From assembly GCA_025153445.1 (NCBI GenBank), contig JANZNS010000001.1, forward strand, positions 248,001 through 312,000: a DNA stretch of 64,000 nt, given 5' to 3'. Under the pieces are notes generated by a model. The model was not told where the DNA came from. It did no database searches and worked only from the letters and a program-made list of their open reading frames with translations. Made by a program: the position numbers and the translations under genes. How positions within the stretch are numbered: the first letter of the stretch is position 1; the number at the start of each line of letters is the position of its first letter. Origin of the DNA: Marinobacter sp. BGYM27 (lineage in GTDB: Bacteria > Pseudomonadota > Gammaproteobacteria > Pseudomonadales > Oleiphilaceae). Of the stretch, positions 36,292 through 45,609 are shown one piece after another.

Positions 36292-36980
36292 TGGCGACCC
36301 TTTATCTGATTCGTCACGGCCAGGCCAGTTTCGGCAAGGCTGATTATGACCAGCTCTCAGATCGTGGCTGGGAACAGGGCCGGGTATTGGGCCGCTGGCT
36401 GGCAGGGAAGGTCAGGCCCTCGGCCGTGTTTGCGGGCGACCTCAAGCGGCATCAGCAGACATTTGACGCCATCGCCGAGGGCTTTGGGGCCGAATTGCCA
36501 GAGTTGAGTCAGTTGCCGGGACTGAATGAATTTGACCACACCCGCGTGATTGAAGCACTCAAGCCGGCCTGGGCTGATCGTGAGGCTATGGCGCAAGAGC
36601 TGGCCGGCCATGATCATCCCGCCAAAGCCTTTCAGTTGATGTTTGCCGAGGCGGTGCGACGCTGGGTCAGCGACGAGAACGCGGCGGATTATCCGGAAAG
36701 CTGGTCCGCATTCCGCGAGCGCGTGCTGACTGCATTACGTCAGGCAACTGCCGCGGCCAACGGCGGCGATATTCTCGTTGTCAGCTCGGGCGGGCCGATC
36801 GCAGTGGTCATGCAAGCGGTGCTGGGCCTGACCGATGATCGCGCGTTGGCGCTGAATGAAGTCATCGCCAACACCAGCGTAACCCGTTTGCTGTTTTCCG
36901 GTGAACGGATGAGCCTGTCAGTGTTCAACAGTTACGAGCATCTTGAGAATGAGTCGCCGGCATTGGTGACCTTTCGATAA
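36291..36980 (+). CDS. Histidine phosphatase (PGAM-type)
   Basis: A 229-residue phosphoglycerate-mutase-superfamily enzyme. It begins with the LIRHGQA motif, whose histidine is the phospho-acceptor, and has a second conserved histidine area in VVSSGGPIAVVMQ, where SHGG is common; the histidine there is replaced by serine, so check by alignment. The gene overlaps the kinase by one base (TAATG), pairing a phosphatase and a kinase in a single operon. The substrate is unknown; proofreading or reversal of the kinase product is one idea. Confidence 0.8.
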   Translation: MATLYLIRHGQASFGKADYDQLSDRGWEQGRVLGRWLAGKVRPSAVFAGDLKRHQQTFDAIAEGFGAELPELSQLPGLNEFDHTRVIEALKPAWADREAMAQELAGHDHPAKAFQLMFAEAVRRWVSDENAADYPESWSAFRERVLTALRQATAAANGGDILVVSSGGPIAVVMQAVLGLTDDRALALNEVIANTSVTRLLFSGERMSLSVFNSYEHLENESPALVTFR

Positions 36981-37072
36981 TCAATACATCAGCACGCCGC
37001 TGTGCGTGTGCAGCAACCAAATAATTCAGGCATCGGGGTTTTAGGCGTTGCCTGTCGACAAGGGAGAACGAA

Positions 37073-37843
37073 ATGAACCATAAGGATCTGTTTGATCTGA
37101 CCGGTAAGGTGGCGCTGGTGACGGGCGCGAGCCGAGGTATTGGCGAAAGTGTGGCCCGTACGCTGGCGGCCTATGGTGCGCATGTGATTGTCAGCAGTCG
37201 CAAGATTGAAGGTTGCGAGGCGGTTGCCAGCAGCATTCGCGAACACGGTGGCAAGGCAGAGGCCTTTGCTTGCCATATCGGCGAGATGGATCAGATCGAC
37301 AATGCCTGGGAATACATCGAATCGACCCATGGCAAGCTGGATATTCTGGTGAACAATGCTGCCACCAACCCTCATTTCGGGCCGATTGAGACGACCGATG
37401 TGTCGGCGTTCCAGAAAACGGTGGACGTGAACATTCGCGGTTATTTCTTTATGTGCTCTAAAGCAGCGCAGCTGATGAAGAAATCCGGTGGTGGCTCCAT
37501 CATCAACGTGGCATCAGTAAACGGTGTCTCCCCGGGCCACTTTCAGGGCATTTACTCGATCACCAAGGCGTCGGTTATTTCGATGACCAAGGCATTTGCG
37601 AAGGAGTTGGGGCAGCAGAATGTCCGGGTGAACGCGTTGCTGCCGGGCCTGACGGATACCAAATTCGCCAGTGCACTGACAACAAACGATGCGATCAAGA
37701 AGCAGGCGCTGATGCATATCCCGATGAACCGGATGGCCGAGCCCGACGAAATGGCCGGCACAGTACTGTATCTGGCCTCTGGTGCGTCCAGTTACACTAC
37801 CGGTACCTGCATTAATGTTGACGGTGGTTATCTGACAATGTAA
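37073..37843 (+). CDS. Short-chain dehydrogenase/reductase (DHRS4-like)
   Basis: A 256-residue SDR. It carries GASRGIGESVAR for cofactor binding, NNAA, the catalytic serine in ASVNG, YSITK and PGLTDT. The C-terminal SYTTGTCINVDGGY is typical of oxoacyl-type reductases and the ATNPHFGPIE stretch resembles DHRS4-type dehydrogenases. GGGAG lies about six bases before the ATG. It follows the kinase/phosphatase pair by 92 bases and could be transcribed with it. A terminator follows. Substrate not assigned. Confidence 0.85.
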   Translation: MNHKDLFDLTGKVALVTGASRGIGESVARTLAAYGAHVIVSSRKIEGCEAVASSIREHGGKAEAFACHIGEMDQIDNAWEYIESTHGKLDILVNNAATNPHFGPIETTDVSAFQKTVDVNIRGYFFMCSKAAQLMKKSGGGSIINVASVNGVSPGHFQGIYSITKASVISMTKAFAKELGQQNVRVNALLPGLTDTKFASALTTNDAIKKQALMHIPMNRMAEPDEMAGTVLYLASGASSYTTGTCINVDGGYLTM

Positions 37844-37891
37844 TGGAAGATGTGATGCCGGGCGCCAAGCCTGGCACCACATTCGTCTGTG

Positions 37892-37922
37892 AAACGGGGG
37901 TTCTAACGAATCCCCGTTTTTT
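37892..37922 (+). terminator. Rho-independent terminator after SDR
   Basis: Stem AAACGGGG-G-TTC (37892-37903) / GAA-T-CCCCGTTT (37908-37919) with one G-U pair, loop TAAC, followed by a T-run. The dacB stop on the other strand lies inside this hairpin. Confidence 0.9.
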
Positions 37923-39450
37923 CATTTAGCGTGGCTTTCGAGAATGCTGTGCCCACCGGAGGCTGGTGGTAGAGCGAGTAGAGCACCCGATCAAGCAGGG
38001 CCTGACCATTCCACGCAGGATCATGGTTGACCATGGCGACAACGGCCCAAGTTGTGTCATTGATGTCACGGGAGAACCCGGCAATTGAACGGACGCCTTC
38101 CAGATAACCGGTTTTGATACGCCCCAGCCCAGCCATACCGGTATTGCGCAGCCGTCTGTACATTGTGCCGTCCATTGCGATCAGGGGAAGTGACGCAAGA
38201 AGGTCGGAGGCGTAGGGGCTTTTCCATGCAACCTGCAGTATCTGGGCGCCCTGGCGCGCGGTGATGCGGCTGTCTCGTGACAGTCCGGAACCGTTCTCGA
38301 TCACCAGCCCCTCTGTATCAACGCCTTTCGTTGCCAGCCATTCGCTGATAGCCCTTACTCCCGCTTGCCGGTCATCCGCATCTTCGGCTGTGCGCTTTTC
38401 AGCGCCAATGGCCAGCAGCAACTGACGCGCCATCACGTTGTTGCTCCATTTGTTGATATCGCGGATGGTGGAAACCAGATCCGGTGATTCGGTGGTCATT
38501 ATCAGACGTGTGTCGTCCGGTGTTTCACCGACCCGGCTGGCGCCAGTGATCAGCCCGCCCATTTCGGCCCAGGTCGAGCGGATTGTGGCCAGTGTGTATT
38601 TGTCGGGCGAAAGCAGGGACAGATAGGCTGTCGTGCGGCAGCCGCGAGGCAACTTACCGGTAACGCTGATGGTTATGGTGCCATCGTCATGAAAGTTCGG
38701 TGTCCAGTCAAAGCCGCGACGCGAGGGGCAGCGGCCTTCAGGAAGGGCATTAACCCGGTTGTCGATCACAATCGGGTTGAGCGCCGGCGTGGCCCAAGCT
38801 GTGGTGCCACGCTCATCAGCCCGTACCTGAAAATGAACCAGGTTGAAGTTGGTCAGATAGGGAGAGGGCTCAACCAGAAACGGCGCGTAGGGGTTGTTGC
38901 CGTTATCCACGAACCGCGGAAGGCCATCGGGCAGATTGAAGGCGTGTCCGTCCAGCACCAGATCGCCCTCGATCGTATCGATACCCATGCCGCGCAGTTC
39001 CTGCATCACCGACCACAGGCGCTCCAACGTCAGACGGGGATCGCCGGACATGGTGACATACAGATTGCCCTTAAGGGTTTTACCGATCATCTGACCATCG
39101 GTCGAAAAGCGGGTTTGCCACTGGTACGTCGGCCCGAGAATTTCCAGCGCAGCGTAGGTGGTGACCAGTTTCATGATCGAGCCGGGGCTCATCTGGGAAT
39201 CGGCATTGATGTATTGGGGCAGGCCGGGGCCGTTGAGCGGCACCGCGACCACGCTGACCGCATCCTCGGTTTCCATCGCCTTGACGGTGGCCGCCACGAT
39301 ATTTTCTGACCAGGCTGAAGATAGCTCCCCTTTGGCAGTGGAGCCGTCAGCAAATACCGGCTGTATCCCGGTGCTGCCCAGCAACAGGAACGTCAGGCAA
39401 ACACGGCGCACGGGCGCGCTGTTCCGAAGTAAACGGGCAACGGGCAGCAT
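37903..39450 (-). CDS. dacB: D-alanyl-D-alanine carboxypeptidase/endopeptidase (PBP4)
   Basis: Periplasmic penicillin-binding protein that trims peptidoglycan cross-links. The 515-residue protein has a signal peptide ending about VFA|DG and the three active-site motifs: SxxK as SPGSIMK, SxN as KWSNN, and KTG as IKTG. The long insertion between the first two motifs is usual for PBP4. The start ATG at 39450 has AGAGGA nine bases upstream; the frame extends to 39495 without support. The gene converges on the SDR and ends within its terminator. Confidence 0.93.
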   Translation of the reverse strand: MLPVARLLRNSAPVRRVCLTFLLLGSTGIQPVFADGSTAKGELSSAWSENIVAATVKAMETEDAVSVVAVPLNGPGLPQYINADSQMSPGSIMKLVTTYAALEILGPTYQWQTRFSTDGQMIGKTLKGNLYVTMSGDPRLTLERLWSVMQELRGMGIDTIEGDLVLDGHAFNLPDGLPRFVDNGNNPYAPFLVEPSPYLTNFNLVHFQVRADERGTTAWATPALNPIVIDNRVNALPEGRCPSRRGFDWTPNFHDDGTITISVTGKLPRGCRTTAYLSLLSPDKYTLATIRSTWAEMGGLITGASRVGETPDDTRLIMTTESPDLVSTIRDINKWSNNVMARQLLLAIGAEKRTAEDADDRQAGVRAISEWLATKGVDTEGLVIENGSGLSRDSRITARQGAQILQVAWKSPYASDLLASLPLIAMDGTMYRRLRNTGMAGLGRIKTGYLEGVRSIAGFSRDINDTTWAVVAMVNHDPAWNGQALLDRVLYSLYHQPPVGTAFSKATLNEKTGIR

Positions 39451-39790
39451 ACTCAAACATCCTCTGAAACCAGGGCGAAAATAAACGATCGGCAATATTC
39501 CCTAAAATAGCTCACATTGGTCGTCTTCGCCTATGACTGATTTTTATACATAACGTTAAATAGTGGTACTAAGGTCATCTTTTGTCAGGGTTTTGCGTAA
39601 CATTGTAAGCAGTCTTATGTCGCCTGACGCGGCAGGGCTGTACGCCGTTGTAAACACACAAGATGCCAATGCATTGATAACGTGCACTTATCGGCACTTC
39701 AGCCACTGCATCAGGCTCTAAAGTCGGGCTTCATAGCGGTTGAAATGACTCGAACCCAAATTTTCTTAATAACCGTATCCAGGGATCCGT
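39451..39790. other. Divergent intergenic region between dacB and GST-like gene
   Basis: No gene seen. It is AT-rich in its first half. AGGGA about six bases before 39791 is the ribosome-binding site of the GST-like gene. No clear promoter pair or repeat identified. Confidence 0.5.
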
Positions 39791-40561
39791 ATGACCAATG
39801 CACTGATGTTTAATCTGGGCGTTTTGGGCTCTGTTGCAACCTCAAGCCTGGTGGCCTGGCGCGGCTGCCTGGTCGTCAAGCCGGCGTTGCAGCCGGAGAA
39901 ACCGCTGCTTCTGTACGATATGGAGGCCTGTCCCTATTGCCGGCGAGTGCGCGAAGCCCTGACGGCATTGCATCTGGATGTGGAAATCCGGCCCTGTCCG
40001 AAAGGGGGCAAACGCTACCGTGATGAGGCGCAGGCAGCCGGCGGCAAACAACTGTTTCCGATGCTGGTGGATGAAAACACAGGCGATGTGCTCTACGAAT
40101 CAACAGATATCGTGGAATACCTGTTCAATACCTACGGTGAGCGATCAGTACCCGGTTACTATCGGTCCAAGCCTTATCAGCCGGTGCTGGGCAGTCTGGC
40201 CTCTGCTGTTCGCGGCCTGAAAGGAATGCGTGCCCACCCGTCAAAAGCGCCGGCGCAGCCACTGCAACTCTGGAGCTTTGAGGGCAGCCCCTATGCCCGG
40301 CTGGTACGTGAGCGATTGTGTGAACTGGAAATTCCGTATCGCCTGCATAATCTGGGCAAGGAACACTGGACTGAAATCGGTCCAGCCCGACAGCGGATCA
40401 AGCCCGGTCCGTACGTGCCTGAGCCGGGCGGCAAGCGGGATGCGTTCTATCAGCAACACCAACGGGTTCAGGTGCCTTACCTTGAAGATCCCAATACCGG
40501 CGAATCACTGTTCGAATCCGCCCGTATTCTGCGGTATCTGGACGAGACGTATGCGCTCTGA
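39791..40561 (+). CDS. Tandem GST N-terminal / thioredoxin-fold protein
   Basis: A 256-residue protein built from two related glutathione S-transferase N-terminal (thioredoxin-fold) units. The first has a glutaredoxin-like CPYC at residues 47-50, followed by FPMLVDENTGDVLYEST; the second, starting about residue 156, has SPYA where the cysteines would be, followed by VPYLEDPNTGESLFES. Only the first unit can be redox active. A hydrophobic N-terminal segment (about 6-22) might be a membrane anchor or signal. The all-helical GST C-terminal domain is missing. Function unknown; membrane-associated thiol redox chemistry is a guess. Confidence 0.75.
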   Translation: MTNALMFNLGVLGSVATSSLVAWRGCLVVKPALQPEKPLLLYDMEACPYCRRVREALTALHLDVEIRPCPKGGKRYRDEAQAAGGKQLFPMLVDENTGDVLYESTDIVEYLFNTYGERSVPGYYRSKPYQPVLGSLASAVRGLKGMRAHPSKAPAQPLQLWSFEGSPYARLVRERLCELEIPYRLHNLGKEHWTEIGPARQRIKPGPYVPEPGGKRDAFYQQHQRVQVPYLEDPNTGESLFESARILRYLDETYAL

Positions 40562-40633
40562 AGCATGGGCTTCGGGCAGCGTTGATTGAAGAACCATCAT
40601 GACGTGTAGTGGATGCTTCCGCTGCGCAGCATA

Positions 40634-40671
40634 AAAAAAGCCGCCCACTGGACTCAGTGCGCGGCTTTTTT
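40634..40671. terminator. Bidirectional Rho-independent terminator
   Basis: Outer 11-bp stem of six A plus GCCGC (40634-40644) and GCGGC plus six T (40661-40671), with a second stem CACTG/CAGTG inside around loop GACT. Serves the converging GST-like and aldo/keto reductase genes. Confidence 0.92.
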
Positions 40672-40709
40672 GTATCGGATCGAATGCGATCGCTGACCGC
40701 CTGAAAGGT

Positions 40710-41519
40710 TCAGTCCCAGACTGGGGCGAAATCCGGATCAGCGATTCGGTCATTGCGATCGAGATGGTCGATCTGGTCCATTTCGTCCACCGAAAGTTCG
40801 ATTTCGAGCGCCTCCAGATTAGCCTTCTGATGATCCGGGCGGGTGGATGATGGAATCGGCACAATGCCCTGATTGGCTACCCAGGCGATGGCAACCTGCG
40901 CCGGGCTGACGTTGTGGGTGCGGGCAATGCGGTTCAGCACTTCATCGTCCATTACCCGTCCAACGGCGAGCGGCATATAGCCCGTTACCTTGATGCCCTG
41001 TTCCTGAATATGACCGACCACCTTGCGGTTGTTGAGGAACGGGTGCACTTCAACCTGATTGGTCAGGATAGGTGTATCACCCAGGATGACTTTCGCATCG
41101 TCGAGCTGGGCGTTGGTGAAGTTGGAGACCCCCACATGACGGGCCAGACCTTCGCGGTGAGCGGCTTGTAGCGCGCCCAGATATTCTTCCATCGGCACAG
41201 CATCGTCAGGTGACGGCCAGTGAATAAGCGCCAGGTCGACGTGATCGGTTTTAAGGCGTTGAAGACTGTCTTTCAGGCTGTTGATCAAATCGCTGGATTT
41301 GAGATTGTCGTGCCAGATTTTGGTGGTCAAAAAGATATCGCGACGGGGAATGCCGCTTGAGGTGATCCCGTCACCCACCTCGGATTCGTTGCCGTACATC
41401 TGGGCGGTATCAATGTGGCGATAACCCAGTGAAAGGGCGCTTCTGACCGCATCCCGCGCGGTATCACCCTTGAGTCTGAATGTGCCCATCCCGATGTCGG
41501 GTAGTGTGTCCAATGACAT
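40710..41519 (-). CDS. Aldo/keto reductase
   Basis: A 269-residue NADPH-dependent reductase. The catalytic tetrad is visible: Asp in HIDTAQMYGNE together with its Tyr, Lys in LTTKIW and His in LIHWP. The C-terminal IPIPSSTRPDHQKANLEA is the NADPH-binding part. It resembles the DkgB (2,5-diketo-D-gluconate reductase B / methylglyoxal reductase) subgroup. ATG at 41519 has GAGG upstream; a longer frame to 41561 lacks support. Single gene ending in a shared terminator. Confidence 0.88.
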   Translation of the reverse strand: MSLDTLPDIGMGTFRLKGDTARDAVRSALSLGYRHIDTAQMYGNESEVGDGITSSGIPRRDIFLTTKIWHDNLKSSDLINSLKDSLQRLKTDHVDLALIHWPSPDDAVPMEEYLGALQAAHREGLARHVGVSNFTNAQLDDAKVILGDTPILTNQVEVHPFLNNRKVVGHIQEQGIKVTGYMPLAVGRVMDDEVLNRIARTHNVSPAQVAIAWVANQGIVPIPSSTRPDHQKANLEALEIELSVDEMDQIDHLDRNDRIADPDFAPVWD

Positions 41520-41796
41520 AACATCATCCTCGTCTGCAGTAGGGAATGTCTGAATCGGCATCAGGCCTGCTCAGCCATTCAAATGTCAGCATCAGGAAAA
41601 ATGGCCTGATAACCGAAGAATCTGATGAGACTACGTTGGGGCAGGTCGGAGGGATCTTCAAGTCAAAGGGTGAATTAAATCTCTGGCATTTGTCACCAGT
41701 GGATTGGCTAATTTCGCTCTGTCCGGATCGACAGGACAGGGCTAAGCTGATGAGTCGAACTCACAGAATTCAAACGCACAGCAGAAGGAAATCGTC

Positions 41797-42780
41797 ATGT
41801 TACAGGCAAAATATGAAACCCGCGGGCCAGTGCCTCAGGATGTCATCAGCGCCGTGGAAGTGGCGACACCGGAGCCCGGCCCCGGCCAGGCGCTGGTCAA
41901 GGTGCTCGCATCGCCAATCAACCCTTCCGATGTGCTGACCTTGACTGGGGAGTACGGCATGTTGCCTTCGCTGCCGGCCATTGGCGGCAACGAAGGGGTT
42001 GGTAAAGTCGTCGCGCTCGGGCCTGATACCAAGGGGCCGGAAGTGGGGCAGACGGTACTGTTGCCTGTGGGGTTAGGCACCTGGGTCAGTCACGCGCTGG
42101 TTAATGCACGCAAGCTGATACCGCTGCCGAATGAGGCCGACCCGCGACAGCTGGCGATGATGACGATCAATCCGCCGACAGCGCTGCTGATGCTGTCGGA
42201 ATTTGTCGATCTGAAGGCCGGGGACTGGGTAGTCCAGAACGCGGCGAACTCCGGCGTGGGAGGCTATCTGGTTCAGTTGGCCAAAAAACAGGGTATCAAC
42301 ACTATCAACGTGGTGCGTCGCGAGTCAGCAATCGACGGGGTCAAGGCTCAGGGCGCCGATGTGGTGCTGGTAGACGGGCCGGATCTGGCCCGCCAGGTGC
42401 GGGAGATCGTGGGTGACGGTCAGGTGAAACTGGCTATCGACGCGGTTGGTGGCGCCGCGACTGATCACATCGCAGATTGTCTTTCCGAGGGCGGAACCGT
42501 GGTGAACTACGGCATGATGAGCGGCGAACCCTGCCATGTGTCGCCTCGCAATATCGTTTTCCGCAATGTCACCGTGAAAGGTTTCTGGTTGGCAAAATGG
42601 TTCGAGAATGCCAGTCAGGAACAGCAAATGAAGGTGTTTGGCCAACTGACCAAGCTGATTGCCACCGGAGAGCTTCAGGCGCGGATTGCGGGAGAGTATG
42701 ATGTGGCTCAAATAAGCGAGGCGGTCGCCGCTGCGGCATCCGGTGAGCGGGATGGAAAAATCCTGATCGTACCGGCCTGA
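41797..42780 (+). CDS. MDR-family 2-enoyl thioester reductase-like protein
   Basis: A 327-residue medium-chain dehydrogenase/reductase without the catalytic zinc ligands. It resembles the mitochondrial trans-2-enoyl thioester reductase group: INPSDVLTLTGEYG carries the likely catalytic tyrosine and NPPTALLML and AANSGVGGYLVQLAKKQG the NADPH-binding fold. Reduction of enoyl thioesters or quinones is possible. The upstream 277 bases have no gene. The GFA-type gene follows 59 bases downstream on the same strand. Confidence 0.82.
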   Translation: MLQAKYETRGPVPQDVISAVEVATPEPGPGQALVKVLASPINPSDVLTLTGEYGMLPSLPAIGGNEGVGKVVALGPDTKGPEVGQTVLLPVGLGTWVSHALVNARKLIPLPNEADPRQLAMMTINPPTALLMLSEFVDLKAGDWVVQNAANSGVGGYLVQLAKKQGINTINVVRRESAIDGVKAQGADVVLVDGPDLARQVREIVGDGQVKLAIDAVGGAATDHIADCLSEGGTVVNYGMMSGEPCHVSPRNIVFRNVTVKGFWLAKWFENASQEQQMKVFGQLTKLIATGELQARIAGEYDVAQISEAVAAAASGERDGKILIVPA

Positions 42781-42839
42781 AGTGCAAATGGTGCCGGTAC
42801 TGATGCCTCGTGATATTCCGCTTTTAATTGAGGATCGCC

Positions 42840-43253
42840 ATGATTACCGGTCAGTGTTTGTGTGGAGGCGTCCGGTTTGAATACGCCGGACGCCTGGGCC
42901 CCGTTGAGTTGTGCCATTGCAGCCAGTGCCGGCAGGCACAGGGCAGCGCTTTTGCGGCCAGCTCGCCGGTGCAGAAGGTGCATTTCCAGCTGACGGCGGG
43001 TGACGAGCTGGTTAACGAATACGAATCCCGGCCCGGCAAGTATCGGGCGTTTTGCCGCAATTGTGGCAGCCCGTTATACAGTCGGCTGGATGCGATTCCC
43101 GGGATTATCCGTCTGCCGATGGGCGCACTGGATGAGCCGGTCAATGTATCGCCCGTTGCTCATGTATTTGTCGGTTCCAAGTCCGACTGGTTCACCATCA
43201 CCGATGATGTGCCGCAATACGAAAAGCGCGTCAGGACCGGCGACCCCAATTAG
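42840..43253 (+). CDS. GFA family (glutathione-dependent formaldehyde-activating-like) protein
   Basis: A 137-residue zinc protein of the GFA/CENP-V fold. The cysteine ligands appear as CLCGG, CHCSQCR and CRNCGSP, giving the usual two zinc sites. Family members include formaldehyde-glutathione enzymes, but function here is unassigned. A TTG at 42828 is in frame; the ATG at 42840 with GAGG upstream fits the family start. It lies 59 bases after the MDR gene and 87 before the glycerate kinase gene. Confidence 0.87.
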   Translation: MITGQCLCGGVRFEYAGRLGPVELCHCSQCRQAQGSAFAASSPVQKVHFQLTAGDELVNEYESRPGKYRAFCRNCGSPLYSRLDAIPGIIRLPMGALDEPVNVSPVAHVFVGSKSDWFTITDDVPQYEKRVRTGDPN

Positions 43254-43340
43254 TTCTGAAAACCTTCAAAACCGTGCACGCTTGTTGCTTTGACTTTGAC
43301 CATACTGCATTTTGATCATGCGACCGTCAGAGGACATGCC

Positions 43341-44480
43341 GTGCACACTATTCTGATTGCCCCCGATTCTTTCAAGGAAAGCCTGTCCGCCGCCGAAGTG
43401 GCTGACGCCATACGTGATGGTATGGCAGAGGTGCTGACCGATGCCGCCTACACGTTGCTGCCACTGGCCGACGGTGGTGAAGGCACCATGGAAGCGCTGG
43501 TGATCGCCGCTGGCGGGCGCTACGTCACCGTTCAAGTGACCGGCCCTGACGGTTCACCGGTGCAGGCGCGGTTTGGCCTCATCCATGACGACCGCACGGC
43601 TGTGATCGAGATGGCGGAGGCCAGCGGTCTGCAGCGCCTGCCAGTTGCTCGTCGCAACCCGATGAAAACCACCAGTCGTGGTACCGGCGAACTGATTCTG
43701 GAAGCTCTCGACGCAGACGTGGAGCAGGTGATTCTCACGCTCGGTGGCAGCGCAACCAACGATGGTGGCCTGGGAATGGCGCAGGCGCTGGGAGTCAAAG
43801 CGCTTGATGCCAGCGGCCAGCCCATCGGCCCTGGTGGTCAGGGCTTGCTGAATCTGGCGTCGTTGAATCTGCACGAACTGGATACCCGCATTCCCGCCAC
43901 TCGCTTTCGCGTGATCTGTGATGTTGTGAATCCATTAACCGGTCCGCATGGGGCGACGCATGTGTTCGGGCCCCAAAAAGGGGCAACGCCGGACATGCTG
44001 ATTGCGCTGGATCAGGGTATGGCGCGCTATGGTCGTCTGTTGGAACAGGTCACGTCGGTCAAGCTAATGGAGATGCCGGGAGCAGGGGCGGCCGGTGGTA
44101 TGGGAGCTGCTGCCTGTGGTTTTCTGGGCGCTCGACTTGAGCCCGGCATTGATGTGGTGATGGATGCAGTGAGGTTCCGCGAACAGATCAAAGGTGTCGA
44201 TCTGGTGATAACGGGTGAGGGCCGGATTGATGCCCAGACCGCCCACGGAAAAACGCTGGCGGGCGTGGCGCGGGAAGCAGCGCAGGCCGGGGTGCCGGTT
44301 ATTGCATTGGCAGGCAGTGTCGGCGAGGACTACAAGGAAGCTCTGGCTTGTGGCATCACCGCTGTCTTCAGCATCACGCCTTCTCCAATGGCGCTTGATG
44401 AGGCGCTGGAGCAAGCCGGGAGTAACATTCGCCGCACAGCGAGAAACATCGCTGCGCTGGTTCGGGTCAAGGCGCCGTAA
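43341..44480 (+). CDS. Glycerate kinase (GarK/GlxK type)
   Basis: Phosphorylates D-glycerate, in this family usually to 2-phosphoglycerate, in glycolate, glyoxylate or glucarate use. From the GTG at 43341 (AGAGGA six bases upstream) it has 379 residues and opens with HTILIAPDSFKESLSAAE, the family signature. LGGSATNDGG, LPLADGGEGT and ITGEGRIDAQT are conserved glycerate kinase motifs. It overlaps the opposing sugar dehydrogenase gene by 14 bases. No glyoxylate carboligase is nearby in the window. Confidence 0.93.
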   Translation: MHTILIAPDSFKESLSAAEVADAIRDGMAEVLTDAAYTLLPLADGGEGTMEALVIAAGGRYVTVQVTGPDGSPVQARFGLIHDDRTAVIEMAEASGLQRLPVARRNPMKTTSRGTGELILEALDADVEQVILTLGGSATNDGGLGMAQALGVKALDASGQPIGPGGQGLLNLASLNLHELDTRIPATRFRVICDVVNPLTGPHGATHVFGPQKGATPDMLIALDQGMARYGRLLEQVTSVKLMEMPGAGAAGGMGAAACGFLGARLEPGIDVVMDAVRFREQIKGVDLVITGEGRIDAQTAHGKTLAGVAREAAQAGVPVIALAGSVGEDYKEALACGITAVFSITPSPMALDEALEQAGSNIRRTARNIAALVRVKAP

Positions 44481-45609
44481 TTTTCAGAACCTTACCATTG
44501 CTGGCATCAGTTAATACCCATAGCGCGCCGTCCGGGCCCTGGCGTATATCCCGGATCCGGTGTCCCGCATCTGCCAGCAAATCTTCCTCTTCAGTGACCT
44601 GCTGTTTGTCATTGATGCGCAAACGCACAATCTTCTGGAACTTCAACGCCCCGACGAACAGATCGCCTTGCCAGCCTGGCAGCTGCTCGCCGGTGTAAAA
44701 GGCCATGCCGGAAGGCGCGATAGACGGGTCCCAGTAATGTAGCGGTTGAGCCATGCCGGGAAGGGCTGTTTTGTCAGTAATGGGCTTGCCACTGTAATCA
44801 ATGCCATAAGTGATGGCAGGCCACCCATAATTGGTGCCGGATTGCAGGATGTTGACCTCGTCACCACCCCGGGGACCGTGTTCATGCGTCCAGATGTCAT
44901 TGGTCTGCGGATGACGGGTCATACCCTGTATGTTGCGATTGCCGTAGGTGAAAAGCGTATCCCTGGCGCCGTCGTCAAACAGGAACGGGTTGCCCATGGC
45001 CGGCTCGCCATCAATGGTAATGCGGTGCACGCCGCCGGCATCATTAGCGGTATCCTGCGCCCGGGATTTCTGTCCGCGATCACCGACTGAAATGTACAGG
45101 TGCCCCCCATCATCGAAGGCCATTCTGCCGCCAAAGTGCCGGCTGGTGCCGGAGCGGGGCAGGGCCTCGAAAATTACCTTCAAGTTGCTGAGGGCTCCGT
45201 CGCGGTATTGAGCCCTTGCGACACGCGTGGTTTTGCCCTCGGCTGTGCCATGGGCATAGCTCAGATAGATTCTTCTGTTGTCCGCAAAATCCGGATCGGC
45301 GATCACGTCAAACAACCCGCCCTGACCACCAACGGCAACTTCTGGAACACCGCTCACAGGCGCTTCCTGAAGCTGGTTGTCGACCAGTCGCCTGAGTTGC
45401 CCGGCCCGCTCGGTCACCAGCGCCTCGCCGGTCGGCAGAAACGTGATGCTCCAGGGATAGTCGAGCCCGTCAGCAATTGTCTGAACCTGATACCGCTGAT
45501 GATCAGACGACAGGGTGTCTGCGACCACAGGAAGCGCTGCCCCCAGACATAATCCGGAAAGAAGCCGTGAAAAAAACGAAAAGAAAATCGGGTGGTGATA
45601 ATTGAGCAT
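44467..45609 (-). CDS. PQQ-dependent aldose sugar dehydrogenase (YliI-like)
   Basis: Soluble periplasmic beta-propeller dehydrogenase of 380 residues. The signal peptide occupies about residues 1-30, ending ALPVVA|DT. The mature part has DGLDYPWSITFLPTGEALVTERAG, SGTSRHFGGRMAF and HEHGPRGGDEVNIL, which are conserved in PQQ aldose dehydrogenases. ATG at 45609 has AGGAGG eight bases upstream. PQQ synthesis genes are not in the window. It is divergent from dodecin (182-base spacer) and overlaps the glycerate kinase 3' end by 14 bases. Confidence 0.88.
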   Translation of the reverse strand: MLNYHHPIFFSFFSRLLSGLCLGAALPVVADTLSSDHQRYQVQTIADGLDYPWSITFLPTGEALVTERAGQLRRLVDNQLQEAPVSGVPEVAVGGQGGLFDVIADPDFADNRRIYLSYAHGTAEGKTTRVARAQYRDGALSNLKVIFEALPRSGTSRHFGGRMAFDDGGHLYISVGDRGQKSRAQDTANDAGGVHRITIDGEPAMGNPFLFDDGARDTLFTYGNRNIQGMTRHPQTNDIWTHEHGPRGGDEVNILQSGTNYGWPAITYGIDYSGKPITDKTALPGMAQPLHYWDPSIAPSGMAFYTGEQLPGWQGDLFVGALKFQKIVRLRINDKQQVTEEEDLLADAGHRIRDIRQGPDGALWVLTDASNGKVLKITAP

